Below are positions 51,586 through 60,069 of a stretch of 64,000 bases of DNA, in pieces. Within the stretch, counting starts at the first letter, position 1. Each line of letters starts with the position of its first letter. Below the pieces are notes generated by a model. The model was not told where the DNA came from and ran no database searches. It saw only the letters and a program-made list of their open reading frames with translations. Source of the stretch: FEB-25 sp963822175 (GTDB lineage: Bacteria > Chloroflexota > Anaerolineae > Anaerolineales > UBA4823); NCBI GenBank assembly GCA_963822175.1, contig CAWGGJ010000008.1:186001-250000 (forward strand). The letters run 5' to 3'. The translations under genes and the position numbers were made by a program.

Positions 51586-51727
51586 TTTAACTTCTCCTAG
51601 TTTGATGTTAGGTTTTATTATAGCATGGCATCCGATTTGCGTGAGGCTGTCATTGACATTTGAGAATTTGTAGTTTGCGAGTTGGAGGGCGGGCATCCTG
51701 CTTGCTCCTACGAAGAGAAGCTCGGTG

Positions 51728-51787
51728 TAGGGGCACGTCCATCCTCAAGGATAAATCTTCCTTCGGATGCTCAATATCGTGCCCCTA
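51728..51787. repeat. Inverted-repeat element, TAGGGGCACG family
   Basis: Ten-bp arms TAGGGGCACG (51728-51737) and CGTGCCCCTA (51778-51787) enclose 40 nt. A related, shorter form occurs at about 34889-34914 (TAGGCACACTATATTGTGCCCCTA). Dispersed, MITE-like intergenic repeat. Confidence 0.6.
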
Positions 51788-51869
51788 TAGCCTGGTAGGT
51801 AGGGTTGCGGCAATATATTAATCATCCAAAAGGTGATGGTTTTCCAAGAGGACGACCATGCCACCACTC

Positions 51870-52931
51870 TCATGGCTTTGTATCTTCAAGATCGAATGAG
51901 TAGATTCTCGCGTAATTTCCTCCCAAGGCCACATCGACTGTTCCATCGGTCATGTTGTAAACCACTGACCACTGCGTAATATCCTGTTCGACTTTAGATA
52001 GCAGCTGCATTGCAGATCGTTCGTCAACCTGACCGTTCACCGTGGAGAGCGTTTCCGATAATGTTCGATACCGAGTACATCCACCGTCCCCCACCGCGAT
52101 GCAGCGGAAGTGGTTGGTCGCCATGTGCCAGGGTTCTTTATTGGGAAGGGTGATCATCACCCCCCGGTAGTACTCGATGAGCACAGAGTTTCCACCCGGG
52201 TCAGCCAGCAGATAGTGGATGAGTGGCCCACCCCTGAAATCGATGTTATACCCCTCGAACAGCTCCACTGCCTGGTTCACATCCCGGGCATGGTCGAGGG
52301 CAAGGCGGATGATGCCGATCGAGCCGATGGTTGGTTTGGTGGGATCATAGGAGGCGTGATCCTGGTAGTCCCCGGGCAGGGCAGCCATGCCGATGGTCAG
52401 CCCATGTTCGTTCATCCCATCGAAGGGCATGGAGGGTGCCCCAAGCAGGGCAATCCGTTCGGCGAGAGGCAGATCACCCAGGCTGAGCGAGACCTCGGGG
52501 CGGATACCGATGAATTCCAGGTCGACCATCGAGACGGAAGCATATCCATCGGGTGGATCAGTGAACAACAAAAGTGCGGGGCTGATGCTCCAGTCGAAAT
52601 TGCGCCCAAAGAACATATCACCAGGTGCACCGAGCGCAGCAAACAGGGAACAGGCAAAATTTGTTTTTACCGACAGTATGGAACCGATCTCCGGGTACTC
52701 ATAACTGCCGGAATAATGCATCACATAGAATGGGTAGTCATCCAATTTTTGTAAGCTGCTGAGAGTGGTGACGGCATTGGTGGATAAGCCTTCAAGGTCA
52801 GGGGTTTGTGTGGCAGGTAGTGTAGGTGGGACGGTGACTGCAGGGACAGGGCCACTGCAACTGGAGAGAATGAGTAACAACGAGATTAGAAATGTAAGTT
52901 GTTTACCACGAATCTGAAGGAAGCATTTCAT
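51870..52931 (-). CDS. Ntn-type acyltransferase/amide hydrolase lipoprotein (C45/choloylglycine-hydrolase-like)
   Basis: A 353-residue predicted lipoprotein: signal peptide ending in S-S-C (C25), linker, then a mature domain with the Ntn hydrolase pattern. Cys94 in N-F-A-C-S-L-F-A-A, followed by F-F-G-R-N-F-D-W, is the expected nucleophile region of linear-amide C-N hydrolases (C45/acid-ceramidase/choloylglycine hydrolase type). Later motifs are N-E-H-G-L-T-I-G and T-N-H-F. In this family, cleavage usually exposes the Cys as the N terminus; here about 90 residues precede it. Start chosen at 52931 (AGGAG 6 nt upstream). It lies 91 nt downstream of the ABC permease gene and may belong to that operon. 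Confidence 0.7.
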   Translation of the reverse strand: MKCFLQIRGKQLTFLISLLLILSSCSGPVPAVTVPPTLPATQTPDLEGLSTNAVTTLSSLQKLDDYPFYVMHYSGSYEYPEIGSILSVKTNFACSLFAALGAPGDMFFGRNFDWSISPALLLFTDPPDGYASVSMVDLEFIGIRPEVSLSLGDLPLAERIALLGAPSMPFDGMNEHGLTIGMAALPGDYQDHASYDPTKPTIGSIGIIRLALDHARDVNQAVELFEGYNIDFRGGPLIHYLLADPGGNSVLIEYYRGVMITLPNKEPWHMATNHFRCIAVGDGGCTRYRTLSETLSTVNGQVDERSAMQLLSKVEQDITQWSVVYNMTDGTVDVALGGNYARIYSFDLEDTKP

Positions 52932-53022
52932 CTTCATCTCCTGTCTCCAGTCAGTCATCACAGGTTGTTTTGAAAGTGATGTCCATTGCCGAGGAACACA
53001 CCAGGTATCCACTCAAATGGCT

Positions 53023-53766
53023 TTACTCCCAGCGAAATGTCTTTATAGAGATGAGCACTCCCAGCACCAACATCCCCAACAGGACGAAAATCTCGAGTAG
53101 ATGCAGGTTGAGTGCGTCACCTATCCACAACCCGCGCAACAATGTAACCACATAGGTTAGCGGCAGAAATGCGGAAACTTTTAAAATCGTTTCGGGCAGG
53201 AGCTCGCGCGGGAAACCGGCACCGGAGAGAAATAACATTGGATAGAGTATTATCATCCCCACCACCTGGGCAGTGCGTGCCGTTGGCATCAATCCTGCCA
53301 GGACGAAACCGAGAGCAAAAAAGCTCAGCGTGCTTAATATAAAAGCTGCCAGCACAATGAACGCATTGCCATCAAAATGTAGATTGTATACCAGCTTGCC
53401 GGCAATTACTAGAAGGAGCATCCCTAGCAAGGTCATCATAAATAATACAATGACCTGTGCCACAAGGATCACGAGTGGGCTGATCGGGGTGGTACGTAGA
53501 CGTCGTAAAACACCATTTTCACGGTAGGCAGCCATGGTGATAGTCAGACCCACCAGACTGGTGGTGGCAATGATCATGGCCGTGTAAGCAGGTACCGAGA
53601 CATCCACTGTTCCCCGACCATTAAAATACTCCGATGGAATGTTGCCATATATTGAGCCGAACAGGAACAGCATCATCAATGGAAAGATGAGGGTGAAGAA
53701 TGCCCCTATGGGCTCACGCAGGAACAGTTTGGTTTCTATCCATGTCATTTTCAACAGGCTTTTCAT
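53023..53766 (-). CDS. ABC-2 type transporter permease
   Basis: A 247-residue integral membrane protein with six hydrophobic segments, matching the ABC-2 permease family of exporters: P-L-M-M-L-F-L-F-G near residue 30 and R-L-R-T-T-P-I-S near residue 90, then L-F-L-S-G-A-G-F-P near residue 183. Pairs with the ATP-binding protein encoded 7 nt upstream. Probably exports a drug, lipid or peptide; the substrate is unknown. Third product of the operon-2 block after the regulator. Confidence 0.9.
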   Translation of the reverse strand: MKSLLKMTWIETKLFLREPIGAFFTLIFPLMMLFLFGSIYGNIPSEYFNGRGTVDVSVPAYTAMIIATTSLVGLTITMAAYRENGVLRRLRTTPISPLVILVAQVIVLFMMTLLGMLLLVIAGKLVYNLHFDGNAFIVLAAFILSTLSFFALGFVLAGLMPTARTAQVVGMIILYPMLFLSGAGFPRELLPETILKVSAFLPLTYVVTLLRGLWIGDALNLHLLEIFVLLGMLVLGVLISIKTFRWE

Positions 53767-53773
53767 GTTAGCC

Positions 53774-54697
53774 TCAATCTTTCAGGTCATGTCCGGTTAA
53801 TTTAAGGAAAACATCTTCCAGGGTGGGTTGTTCAGTACGCAGGTTGCTGAACTGGATGCCGAATTTCGCCAGCAAGGAAACTACATCATAGACGAAGGAA
53901 GACCGAATGGTATCTTCTTGAATGATGACTCTTTCCCCTTCAATTTCCATCCGCCCGAACTGGCTGATGGCATTTTCGAATTCATTAGGTAGTATATGGT
54001 CGACCAAGAATGAAACCCGTTCCTGTCCTCCATAAATGTGGATCAATTGCGCTGGGGTGTCCAAGGCAACGAGGCGACCATGGTCGAGGATAGCCACCCG
54101 ATCACATAACCTTTCAGCTTCTTCCATATAATGGGTTGTCAGCATGATGGTCTTTCCCTTGGACTGCACATCACGCACCAGATCCCAAATGGTGTGCCGG
54201 GCTTGTGGGTCCAGGCCGGTAGTCAGTTCATCCAGGAAAATCAGCTCGGGGTCAGGCAGCAATGCCAGGGCAATGAAAAGGCGTTGCTTCTGCCCACCCG
54301 AGAGTTTACCAAATGGAGTTTTGCGCTTCTCCTCCAAACCAAGCTGGACCAACAATTCCTCCCAGCTGACTGGATTGGGATAGAACGAGCTGTACAGATC
54401 TAATGCCTCCCAGACTTTGATCCGCTCCGGTAAATTGGATTGTTGCAGCTGCATACCGGTGTGGAGGTGTATGTAGTGGCTATCCTGTTGCGGATTCACC
54501 CCAAGGACGGTGACCAACCCACGGTCTGGTTTTCGCAACCCCTCCAAGCATTCAATACTTGTGGTCTTCCCGGCTCCATTCGGACCGACCATACCAAAGA
54601 TCTCACCCATCTGAATATCAAAGCTTAGCTCCTCAACAGCCACAACAGCCTTGTATGATTTGTGTAATCCTTCAACTTTCAAGATCGGGTCCATCAT
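53774..54697 (-). CDS. ABC transporter ATP-binding protein
   Basis: A 307-residue DrrA/CcmA-type ATPase. Walker A G-P-N-G-A-G-K-T-T (38-46), Q-loop, signature L-S-G-G-Q-K-Q-R and Walker B L-I-F-L-D-E-L-T-T-G-L-D are all present, with the switch His in T-T-H-Y. The C-terminal 80 residues form the domain typical of drug or lipid exporter ATPases. Start is either of two adjacent ATGs at 54697. Encoded 9 nt after the regulator gene and 7 nt before the permease gene, so clearly one operon. Confidence 0.95.
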   Translation of the reverse strand: MMDPILKVEGLHKSYKAVVAVEELSFDIQMGEIFGMVGPNGAGKTTSIECLEGLRKPDRGLVTVLGVNPQQDSHYIHLHTGMQLQQSNLPERIKVWEALDLYSSFYPNPVSWEELLVQLGLEEKRKTPFGKLSGGQKQRLFIALALLPDPELIFLDELTTGLDPQARHTIWDLVRDVQSKGKTIMLTTHYMEEAERLCDRVAILDHGRLVALDTPAQLIHIYGGQERVSFLVDHILPNEFENAISQFGRMEIEGERVIIQEDTIRSSFVYDVVSLLAKFGIQFSNLRTEQPTLEDVFLKLTGHDLKD

Positions 54698-54706
54698 TGC
54701 ATCTCC

Positions 54707-55000
54707 CTACTTCTTTTTTAATATCTCCTCAAGGGCAGTTACATGTTCTGCGAAAACTTTCCGGCCATCTGTCGTTGCGGATATATACGTGCGTGGTTTA
54801 CGCTCCACGAAGGCTTTTGAGATGTGTATATAGCCAGCTTCTTCCAATTTCCTCAGATGTGCTCCCAGGTTGCCGTCGGTGACCTCCAGCAGGTCGCGCA
54901 GATAGGTGAATTCGACCTCTTCGTTCGGGGAAAGTGTCACCAGTGAAGCCATGATGCGCAACCGTACGGTTTGGTGGATGGTTTCGTTTAGCTCAGCCAT
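54707..55000 (-). CDS. Winged-helix transcriptional regulator (HTH_34-like, operon 2)
   Basis: A 97-residue regulator: R-L-R-I-M-A-S-L-V near residue 14, a recognition helix in T-D-G-N-L-G-A-H-L-R-K-L-E-E-A-G-Y and wing R-K-P-R-T-Y. The pattern is almost superimposable on the regulator at 46350. Start chosen at 55000, two nt after the stop of the membrane protein gene, since the upstream frame to 55258 overlaps that gene. Likely represses its own operon through the boxes at 55601-55633. Confidence 0.85.
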   Translation of the reverse strand: MAELNETIHQTVRLRIMASLVTLSPNEEVEFTYLRDLLEVTDGNLGAHLRKLEEAGYIHISKAFVERKPRTYISATTDGRKVFAEHVTALEEILKKK

Positions 55001-55002
55001 TC

Positions 55003-55572
55003 TTACCACCGGTTCCGCACATAAATGCCCAGCACGATCATCCCGCCTCCACCGACAAAAGCCATGATCAGGTAAAAGTATTCTGGGAGCAGGAAGTAAC
55101 CGACCAGGGATACACCCAGCAAAATTAAGCCCCACCATATAGAAGCGAAGGATAGCAGCAAGCCCATGGCGATCCATCCTACAGTGACAAATAGAATGAT
55201 GAACATAGCTAGTTGCTTGCCATCCACTGGCCAGGAGACACCGACCGCTGCCACGCAATAGACGAAAAGCAGGAGCCAGAAAAATGCGATACGCCTTCCA
55301 GAAGGACTAGGGGCGGAAGAACGAACACCCCGGTTCATCCTGATGCCGATGATAGCTGAAAGAATGCCACCCAGGATGTCTAATCCGATCCAGACGTAGG
55401 AGGCGATCTCTTGAGGCAGGAACTGCGAGCCTAAAAAGCCAACCATCCAGATGGCACCCCATAAAATCAGGAATTTATACGCACCGCTGCTGGAAATAGA
55501 CCGGCGGGTCTTTTTCATCATGATTTGGATCGCTGTTAGGGCTTCTTCTGCTTCGGTAGGTGATATATTCAT
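55003..55572 (-). CDS. Membrane protein of a regulator-linked ABC operon
   Basis: A 189-residue protein with six hydrophobic segments and a cytosolic N terminus of about 35 residues. It has a basic loop (R-M-N-R-G-V-R-S-S-A-P-S-P-S-G-R-R) near residue 80. First gene of the operon regulator - ATPase - permease. In many bacteria such a membrane protein with an ABC exporter and its own repressor forms a self-controlled export or stress system; this reading is inference. No named family recognised. Confidence 0.8.
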   Translation of the reverse strand: MNISPTEAEEALTAIQIMMKKTRRSISSSGAYKFLILWGAIWMVGFLGSQFLPQEIASYVWIGLDILGGILSAIIGIRMNRGVRSSAPSPSGRRIAFFWLLLFVYCVAAVGVSWPVDGKQLAMFIILFVTVGWIAMGLLLSFASIWWGLILLGVSLVGYFLLPEYFYLIMAFVGGGGMIVLGIYVRNRW

Positions 55573-55600
55573 TAAGATACTCCTTTAGAGTAGTATTTAT

Positions 55601-55653
55601 TATAGAGAACTCTGTATTATAGAGTATTATACATCAATATATGGAAATGTCAA
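55601..55653 (-). promoter_or_regulatory. Consensus promoter with tandem palindromic operators (operon 2)
   Basis: On the minus strand: TTGACA (55653-55648), 16-nt spacer, TATAAT (55631-55626). The two boxes, written on the + strand, are TATAGAGAACTCTGTA (55601-55616) and TATAGAGTATTATACA (55618-55633), 17 bp apart. Same promoter spacing and box pitch as the control region of the operon at 45740. Confidence 0.85.
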
Positions 55654-55843
55654 TAGGTAGAATAGTTTTTTGCACTGACACTACAGGCATGGGTAAGTTG
55701 GGTCATGTGCAAGTACAGAGTCTTGCCAGGTCTCCAACACCGATTGATTGAGGTGGAGCTCTACCGCCCTGCTTTCATGTAGGCTCACTTGTGCTTTCCC
55801 ACACTTCCCTCATCATGGGTGATCCTGATGGATTAAGGCACAG

Positions 55844-56860
55844 TTATGTGATTTCACCCAAGGAGGTTAATAATATCGTGTAAGCTTCCTTCTCCAGCTG
55901 CGCCACCATGGCAAAGCCATGGGCAGCCCGGGGGAGATCACCTTGCTGGATGGCATGGGCAATCCCGGGGATGAGCTCCATCCCACGCTGGATCCTTTCG
56001 ATGGCAGCGGAAAAATCAACCTCCGACAAAGGTCCAGCCTGCTCCAGGAAGGCGATATACAGGTCGCGCCCGGCAGTGAGGTGATTGCCCAGGATGTCGG
56101 GGGGAGAGTTGAGGTATTCACGCACCTGCTGCAGGCTTTTTTCAGCGCTTTCCTGCCCCAATTCCTGTGGCCAGTTTGCGATCTCCCGCGCCACCTTTTC
56201 CATGGCAGGGAGGCCGATCATGCTGACGGGAGGTTTAAGCATTGTTTTACATTGATCTCCGATGGACCGGCGGATGAGCTCATCTGTGGGGGCGATTACC
56301 TTTGGAATATCCAGGATGGCCAGGTGGTTGTGCTTCCCCAGCCCGGGGACATTCACATCCCAGGCTTGCTCAAGCTCGGTTAATGGGAGGGCCTGCAGCT
56401 CCTGGGTACCTGTGTCAAAGACATAGGCTGTTGTGTCATCATAGCCCACCAGCAGCAGGTAGTGGATGGGGATATGGCGTTGGTGATACAACCCGGGGTA
56501 GAAATGCAGGTGGAACATATCCAGTGGTCCGAGGATGGGGGGTGTGCCAGCATCCACGGCCTGGCAGGCTTTGGGCCAGGTGAATTTAAATGAGCGGTTT
56601 TCAATCTCAGCGTATCTGGCCCCAAAAAGATTCGCAAGGTAGCGGTGCTGGCGCGGCGAGGCGATGCCCCAATAGACCTGCCGGGGTGGGTCGGCAACAT
56701 TGATACGCAGGTAGGCAAAGCCTCCCCCCTGGCCGAGGCCATGCAGCAGCTCGCTCGACCAGTCTCTGCCGGTGCGCCAGTGGACCAGGTCGCGGATGCC
56801 GTTGACCGGGCACATTCCCGGGGATACATGGTGGGGAATGGCGAGTAAGGTCTGCATCAA
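55844..56860 (-). CDS. BtrH-like N-terminal domain protein
   Basis: A 338-residue protein resembling the BtrH N-terminal (C39-like thioesterase/acyltransferase) domain plus DUF4872: M-C-P-V-N-G-I near residue 17 supplies the expected Cys, I-H-Y-L-L-L-V-G-Y-D near residue 130 the His, and V-F-D-T-G the Asp. BtrH transfers an acyl group in butirosin biosynthesis; homologues occur widely outside antibiotic clusters and no such cluster is seen here. Substrate unknown. Start: ATG 56860 or the next codon. Confidence 0.75.
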   Translation of the reverse strand: MMQTLLAIPHHVSPGMCPVNGIRDLVHWRTGRDWSSELLHGLGQGGGFAYLRINVADPPRQVYWGIASPRQHRYLANLFGARYAEIENRSFKFTWPKACQAVDAGTPPILGPLDMFHLHFYPGLYHQRHIPIHYLLLVGYDDTTAYVFDTGTQELQALPLTELEQAWDVNVPGLGKHNHLAILDIPKVIAPTDELIRRSIGDQCKTMLKPPVSMIGLPAMEKVAREIANWPQELGQESAEKSLQQVREYLNSPPDILGNHLTAGRDLYIAFLEQAGPLSEVDFSAAIERIQRGMELIPGIAHAIQQGDLPRAAHGFAMVAQLEKEAYTILLTSLGEIT

Positions 56861-56920
56861 TTTTCTCTCATCCTTATCTGGTTGGCGGACCTGCGATCAC
56901 CCCAACTATCTGGGTTGCAG

Positions 56921-57619
56921 CTACTGTAGAACTGTAAAAATAAAGAAGGCCAGGAAGGCGAGACTGAGCAGGTATGGGATGAGCATCGGTTTCACAGAAC
57001 GCCAGAAATAGGTCTTTAGCGTTTCGGTTTTTCCCATGTTGCTGATGACCGATGGCGTGATCGCACCACTGGAGCTCGAGATCGCCTGGGGGTCTTTTTG
57101 AAATTTACCCAGCACCAAAATTTCTTCCCCGGGGGCGATCATCCGCTCAGCCACGCGCAGTTTCCTGGAAATTCCCAGGAATCCCTTGGTCTTTACGCCA
57201 ATGGCCTCCAGTTTTGCCCTGGTGACATCATCAAGTTTATCCTGCACGATTTCCTGGCTTAGCACCAGGTCGGATTTGTCGGTCGCCTGGATATTGACCC
57301 TGCCGGTCAGATCATCGACTTCAAAGGGACCGGATGATTCCTTGTGCACGGTTCTCCAACGCCCCCCACCTTTTCCACTGCCCTGGTGCTCTTTAACTTC
57401 GAGCTGCCAAAAAGCGCAGGCGGTTTTATTTAACCGGCTTGTGACCTGATCACCCCTGATCCGCCCTTTCACCTCGACCCATCCCGGGCCGGGGATGGAA
57501 CCTATCGAGGTGGTGGGTGTTCTCCAGGTGAGAAATAAGTTCCACAGGGTGCCAGCCAGGTAAACGAAGGGGCTAAAGACAGCACCGAGGATGAACAGCC
57601 AGAAGAACCAGTTATTCAT
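56921..57619 (-). CDS. GIDE/MULAN-like domain membrane protein
   Basis: A 232-residue protein: an N-terminal membrane segment (about 4-26), then a beta-rich region matching the GIDE (E3 ubiquitin ligase-like, BAM) domain: G-W-V-E-V-K-G-R-I-R-G, K-T-A-C-A-F-W-Q-L-E-V-K-E, F-E-V-D-D-L-T-G-R-V, and E-R-M-I-A-P-G-E-E-I-L-V-L-G-K, with a second membrane segment at the end. Bacterial GIDE proteins lack the RING domain of the eukaryotic MUL1. Function unknown. Start ATG 57619 with GGAGGGAAAA upstream. Confidence 0.75.
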   Translation of the reverse strand: MNNWFFWLFILGAVFSPFVYLAGTLWNLFLTWRTPTTSIGSIPGPGWVEVKGRIRGDQVTSRLNKTACAFWQLEVKEHQGSGKGGGRWRTVHKESSGPFEVDDLTGRVNIQATDKSDLVLSQEIVQDKLDDVTRAKLEAIGVKTKGFLGISRKLRVAERMIAPGEEILVLGKFQKDPQAISSSSGAITPSVISNMGKTETLKTYFWRSVKPMLIPYLLSLAFLAFFIFTVLQ

Positions 57620-57923
57620 TTTTCCCTCCAGGATCAAGTCGGGATAGCAACCGATGAACCCCGAGTAATTATGATTATAAAAATATATTCCAAAGTCAGA
57701 TTAGAGATGTATAATTAATTATAGCATGGTGTCAGTTCAGGAATGTGGATGCCAAATCCAACTGGATTGTCCGGTATCTCATAGGGGTGAGCGGGGTTTT
57801 ATACACATCAAAATCAATTGGACTCGCTGCCCAAAGACGAAATTTATCGAGAGACCAGGCTTTTAGGTAAAAGTTTTTATAATTTAGTGGTGATTAAAGT
57901 TAATTGGTGTGATGGAGGATTTA

Positions 57924-58628
57924 GTGAATAAATATTACAGCACGATCAAGTTGATCTTCAGGGTTTTCCACTTCATCACCAGGCAGGATTGCCAGGTTTA
58001 TGGGGAGCTCAACTTTCCTGTGGGAGCAAAGATCATCGCCGGTAATCATCCCAATGCCACGGATGGTTTTTACCTCCCCCTAATTTTTAAGGAACAGCTG
58101 TACTTTTTTGTCCAGGGGGATTTATTCGATATTCCATTGGTGGGCTGGTTGTTTACCCACAGTGGCCAGATAAAAGTCGATCCCGATCAAAAGAATCTGG
58201 CAATGGAACAAGGCCTGAGATACCTTGAGCAGGATAAACCTGTGGCGATCTTCCCGGAAGCCCGCCTGAACCCGGATGGACAGGCGATGAAAAGCAACAC
58301 GGGTGCAATCAGGTTATCGTTGACCACCAAAGCCCCCATCATTCCAATTGGTTTTTATGTACCCCCAAAAAATCTCCACCATATCTCACGGATGAAGAAA
58401 GGGCAAGTTTCCCAGGGGCATTGGCAAAGAAAAGGGCACTGCTACCTGTATTTTGGCTCTCCCTGGTTGCCGTGTGAGGAATCTGGCGCATCAATGGAGA
58501 AATCTGTCGTGTATAAGCTGACGGAGCAATTGATGCAAAAGATCAATGAGCTGTCTCAGCTGGCTGCAAAGGAATACGAAAAAGAAACTGGCTTCTCCCC
58601 AGACCTGGCAACATTTACCCAGCGCTGA
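57924..58628 (+). CDS. Lysophospholipid acyltransferase (PlsC-like)
   Basis: A 234-residue acyltransferase. The active-site box is N-H-P-N-A-T-D (H-x4-D) near residue 42, followed by F-P-E-A-R-L-N about residue 113, the second PlsC box. A short N-terminal hydrophobic helix suggests membrane association. Probably acylates lysophosphatidic acid or a similar lipid. Start chosen at GTG 57924, five nt after GGAGG; ATG 57912 and GTG 57909 overlap that site. Confidence 0.85.
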   Translation: MNKYYSTIKLIFRVFHFITRQDCQVYGELNFPVGAKIIAGNHPNATDGFYLPLIFKEQLYFFVQGDLFDIPLVGWLFTHSGQIKVDPDQKNLAMEQGLRYLEQDKPVAIFPEARLNPDGQAMKSNTGAIRLSLTTKAPIIPIGFYVPPKNLHHISRMKKGQVSQGHWQRKGHCYLYFGSPWLPCEESGASMEKSVVYKLTEQLMQKINELSQLAAKEYEKETGFSPDLATFTQR

Positions 58629-58682
58629 TTGAATGTAATCCAGTAAATCTCATAAAGTAAGAGATTCAAAAAGGAGGAAAAA

Positions 58683-59360
58683 ATGGCACAGGCAGGGATC
58701 CACGGTTTGATCGCAACAGCAGTTCGTAAGATCACTCCCGCACGGGCCTGGCTCATGCTGGGTATCGTCCTGGGCAACCTTATTCCCGACGCGGATAACC
58801 TGGCGGTGGCAGTGGCAACGGTGATGAAGCTGCCAACGGAGGGGTTGCATCGCACATTCACCCACAGCCTGTTCACGGCCCTGGCGGTGGTGGTTGTTTT
58901 TTACCTGGTGGGAGCCATGACCAAACAACCCCGTTGGAGCAACCTGGGAATTGGCCTGGGCATCGGCATCCTGATGCACATCCTGCTCGACCTGCTGCTA
59001 TGGTTCGCCGGTGTGCAGATCTTGTGGCCGATACCATACTGGTTAAATCTTTGGAGCAGTTTTACCCAACCCGGTTGGTTCATAAAGCTGATGCTTTCCA
59101 CCGAGTTCCTGTTCTTTGCCCTCTTCTTCATGGGGTTAGCAAGCATTGCCCGGCGTAGAAAAACCGACCAGGAATACCTGGGAAAGCTGAAAATCTGGAC
59201 CTGGATCCAGTGGGCTTTATTCGCAGTCTTCACCGTGCTGGTGTATGTGATGCAGAAGGGCTTTATGACCCCCTATGGGGCGATATACCTGCTCTCGCTA
59301 GGACTGGCCATCGGCGTGACCATCCGTATGCGAAATACGGTGGAGGCGGTGGCAGAGTGA
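58683..59360 (+). CDS. YdjM-like metal-dependent membrane hydrolase
   Basis: A 225-residue membrane protein of the YdjM/LexA-binding inner-membrane hydrolase family. The polar motifs A-Q-A-G-I-H-G, L-I-P-D-A-D-N and H-R-T-F-T-H-S-L within hydrophobic segments give the expected His/Asp metal ligands; about five to six membrane segments in all. Function not known beyond the family. AAGGAGG just before ATG 58683. Follows the PlsC-like gene by 54 nt in the same direction. Confidence 0.8.
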   Translation: MAQAGIHGLIATAVRKITPARAWLMLGIVLGNLIPDADNLAVAVATVMKLPTEGLHRTFTHSLFTALAVVVVFYLVGAMTKQPRWSNLGIGLGIGILMHILLDLLLWFAGVQILWPIPYWLNLWSSFTQPGWFIKLMLSTEFLFFALFFMGLASIARRRKTDQEYLGKLKIWTWIQWALFAVFTVLVYVMQKGFMTPYGAIYLLSLGLAIGVTIRMRNTVEAVAE

Positions 59361-59454
59361 CGGTGAGTAAACCCAAAAATATTTAAATCAGAACACAATA
59401 GTACCCACTTTAGTGACACTGTGATATCCGTGATCTCACCAGCGATATTATTAC

Positions 59455-60069
59455 TTATTCAGTTGCAAGCCATTTTACCCACTCATCCTGCGGGTGGACG
59501 ATGCGCGGCAAGTTGTTTAGCGGGGTCCAGAATAGCTCAAATTGGGTGTAATCGACAGCAACCGACCACCGTTCAGGTGTACGGTCAGGGGCACTGAACA
59601 GGTAGAAGTGACGGATGCATCGATCAGTAAGGGCTTCATCGGGCACCCAACCGGTGATGTTATAGGTCACATATTGTGGCTCAATATAGCGATCGGTCTC
59701 TTCAAAACGCACCAGAGTGAACCCACCAGAGTGCCTGAGTGCCTCAACTGTCAATCCAGGATGCAAACGTGCCCAATCGTACCCGCTTGCATCAGGCTGG
59801 GAATAAACCAGGGTGGGCAGGACTACCAACATGTGTCCTGGTTGTGGGGGATCATCCTCTTTACCCAGTGATCGAACGAGAAGCAGGTCTGCCAGCCCTG
59901 TTTCTTCTGCAGCTTCCCGTCGAGCGGCCTCCTCAGGGCTTTCTCCGTGCTCCACTGTCCCGGCAGGGATCTGGACCTCACCCCTCGGGTGGTTGAACAA
60001 CAGCAGCTCAGTTCCGGATTTCCCGGCACGGATGACGAAACAGGTGACTTTTTGGACGAGAGAAGTCAT
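59455..60069 (-). CDS. NUDIX hydrolase
   Basis: A 204-residue Nudix protein. The box G-T-V-E-H-G-E ... R-E-A-A-E-E-T-G-L (about 37-59) is intact. The C-terminal 60 residues with W-V-P and F-x-L-F-W-T-P-L are extra compared with minimal Nudix enzymes. Start ATG 60069 overlaps the stop of the upstream kinase gene by 4 nt (ATGA), so the pair is translationally coupled. Convergent with the YdjM-like gene. Substrate unknown. Confidence 0.9.
   Translation of the reverse strand: MTSLVQKVTCFVIRAGKSGTELLLFNHPRGEVQIPAGTVEHGESPEEAARREAAEETGLADLLLVRSLGKEDDPPQPGHMLVVLPTLVYSQPDASGYDWARLHPGLTVEALRHSGGFTLVRFEETDRYIEPQYVTYNITGWVPDEALTDRCIRHFYLFSAPDRTPERWSVAVDYTQFELFWTPLNNLPRIVHPQDEWVKWLATE

Noticed and set aside
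55844..56860. Aminoglycoside (butirosin-like) biosynthesis cluster
   Set aside because: Only a BtrH-like gene is present; no sugar, carrier-protein or aminotransferase genes nearby.
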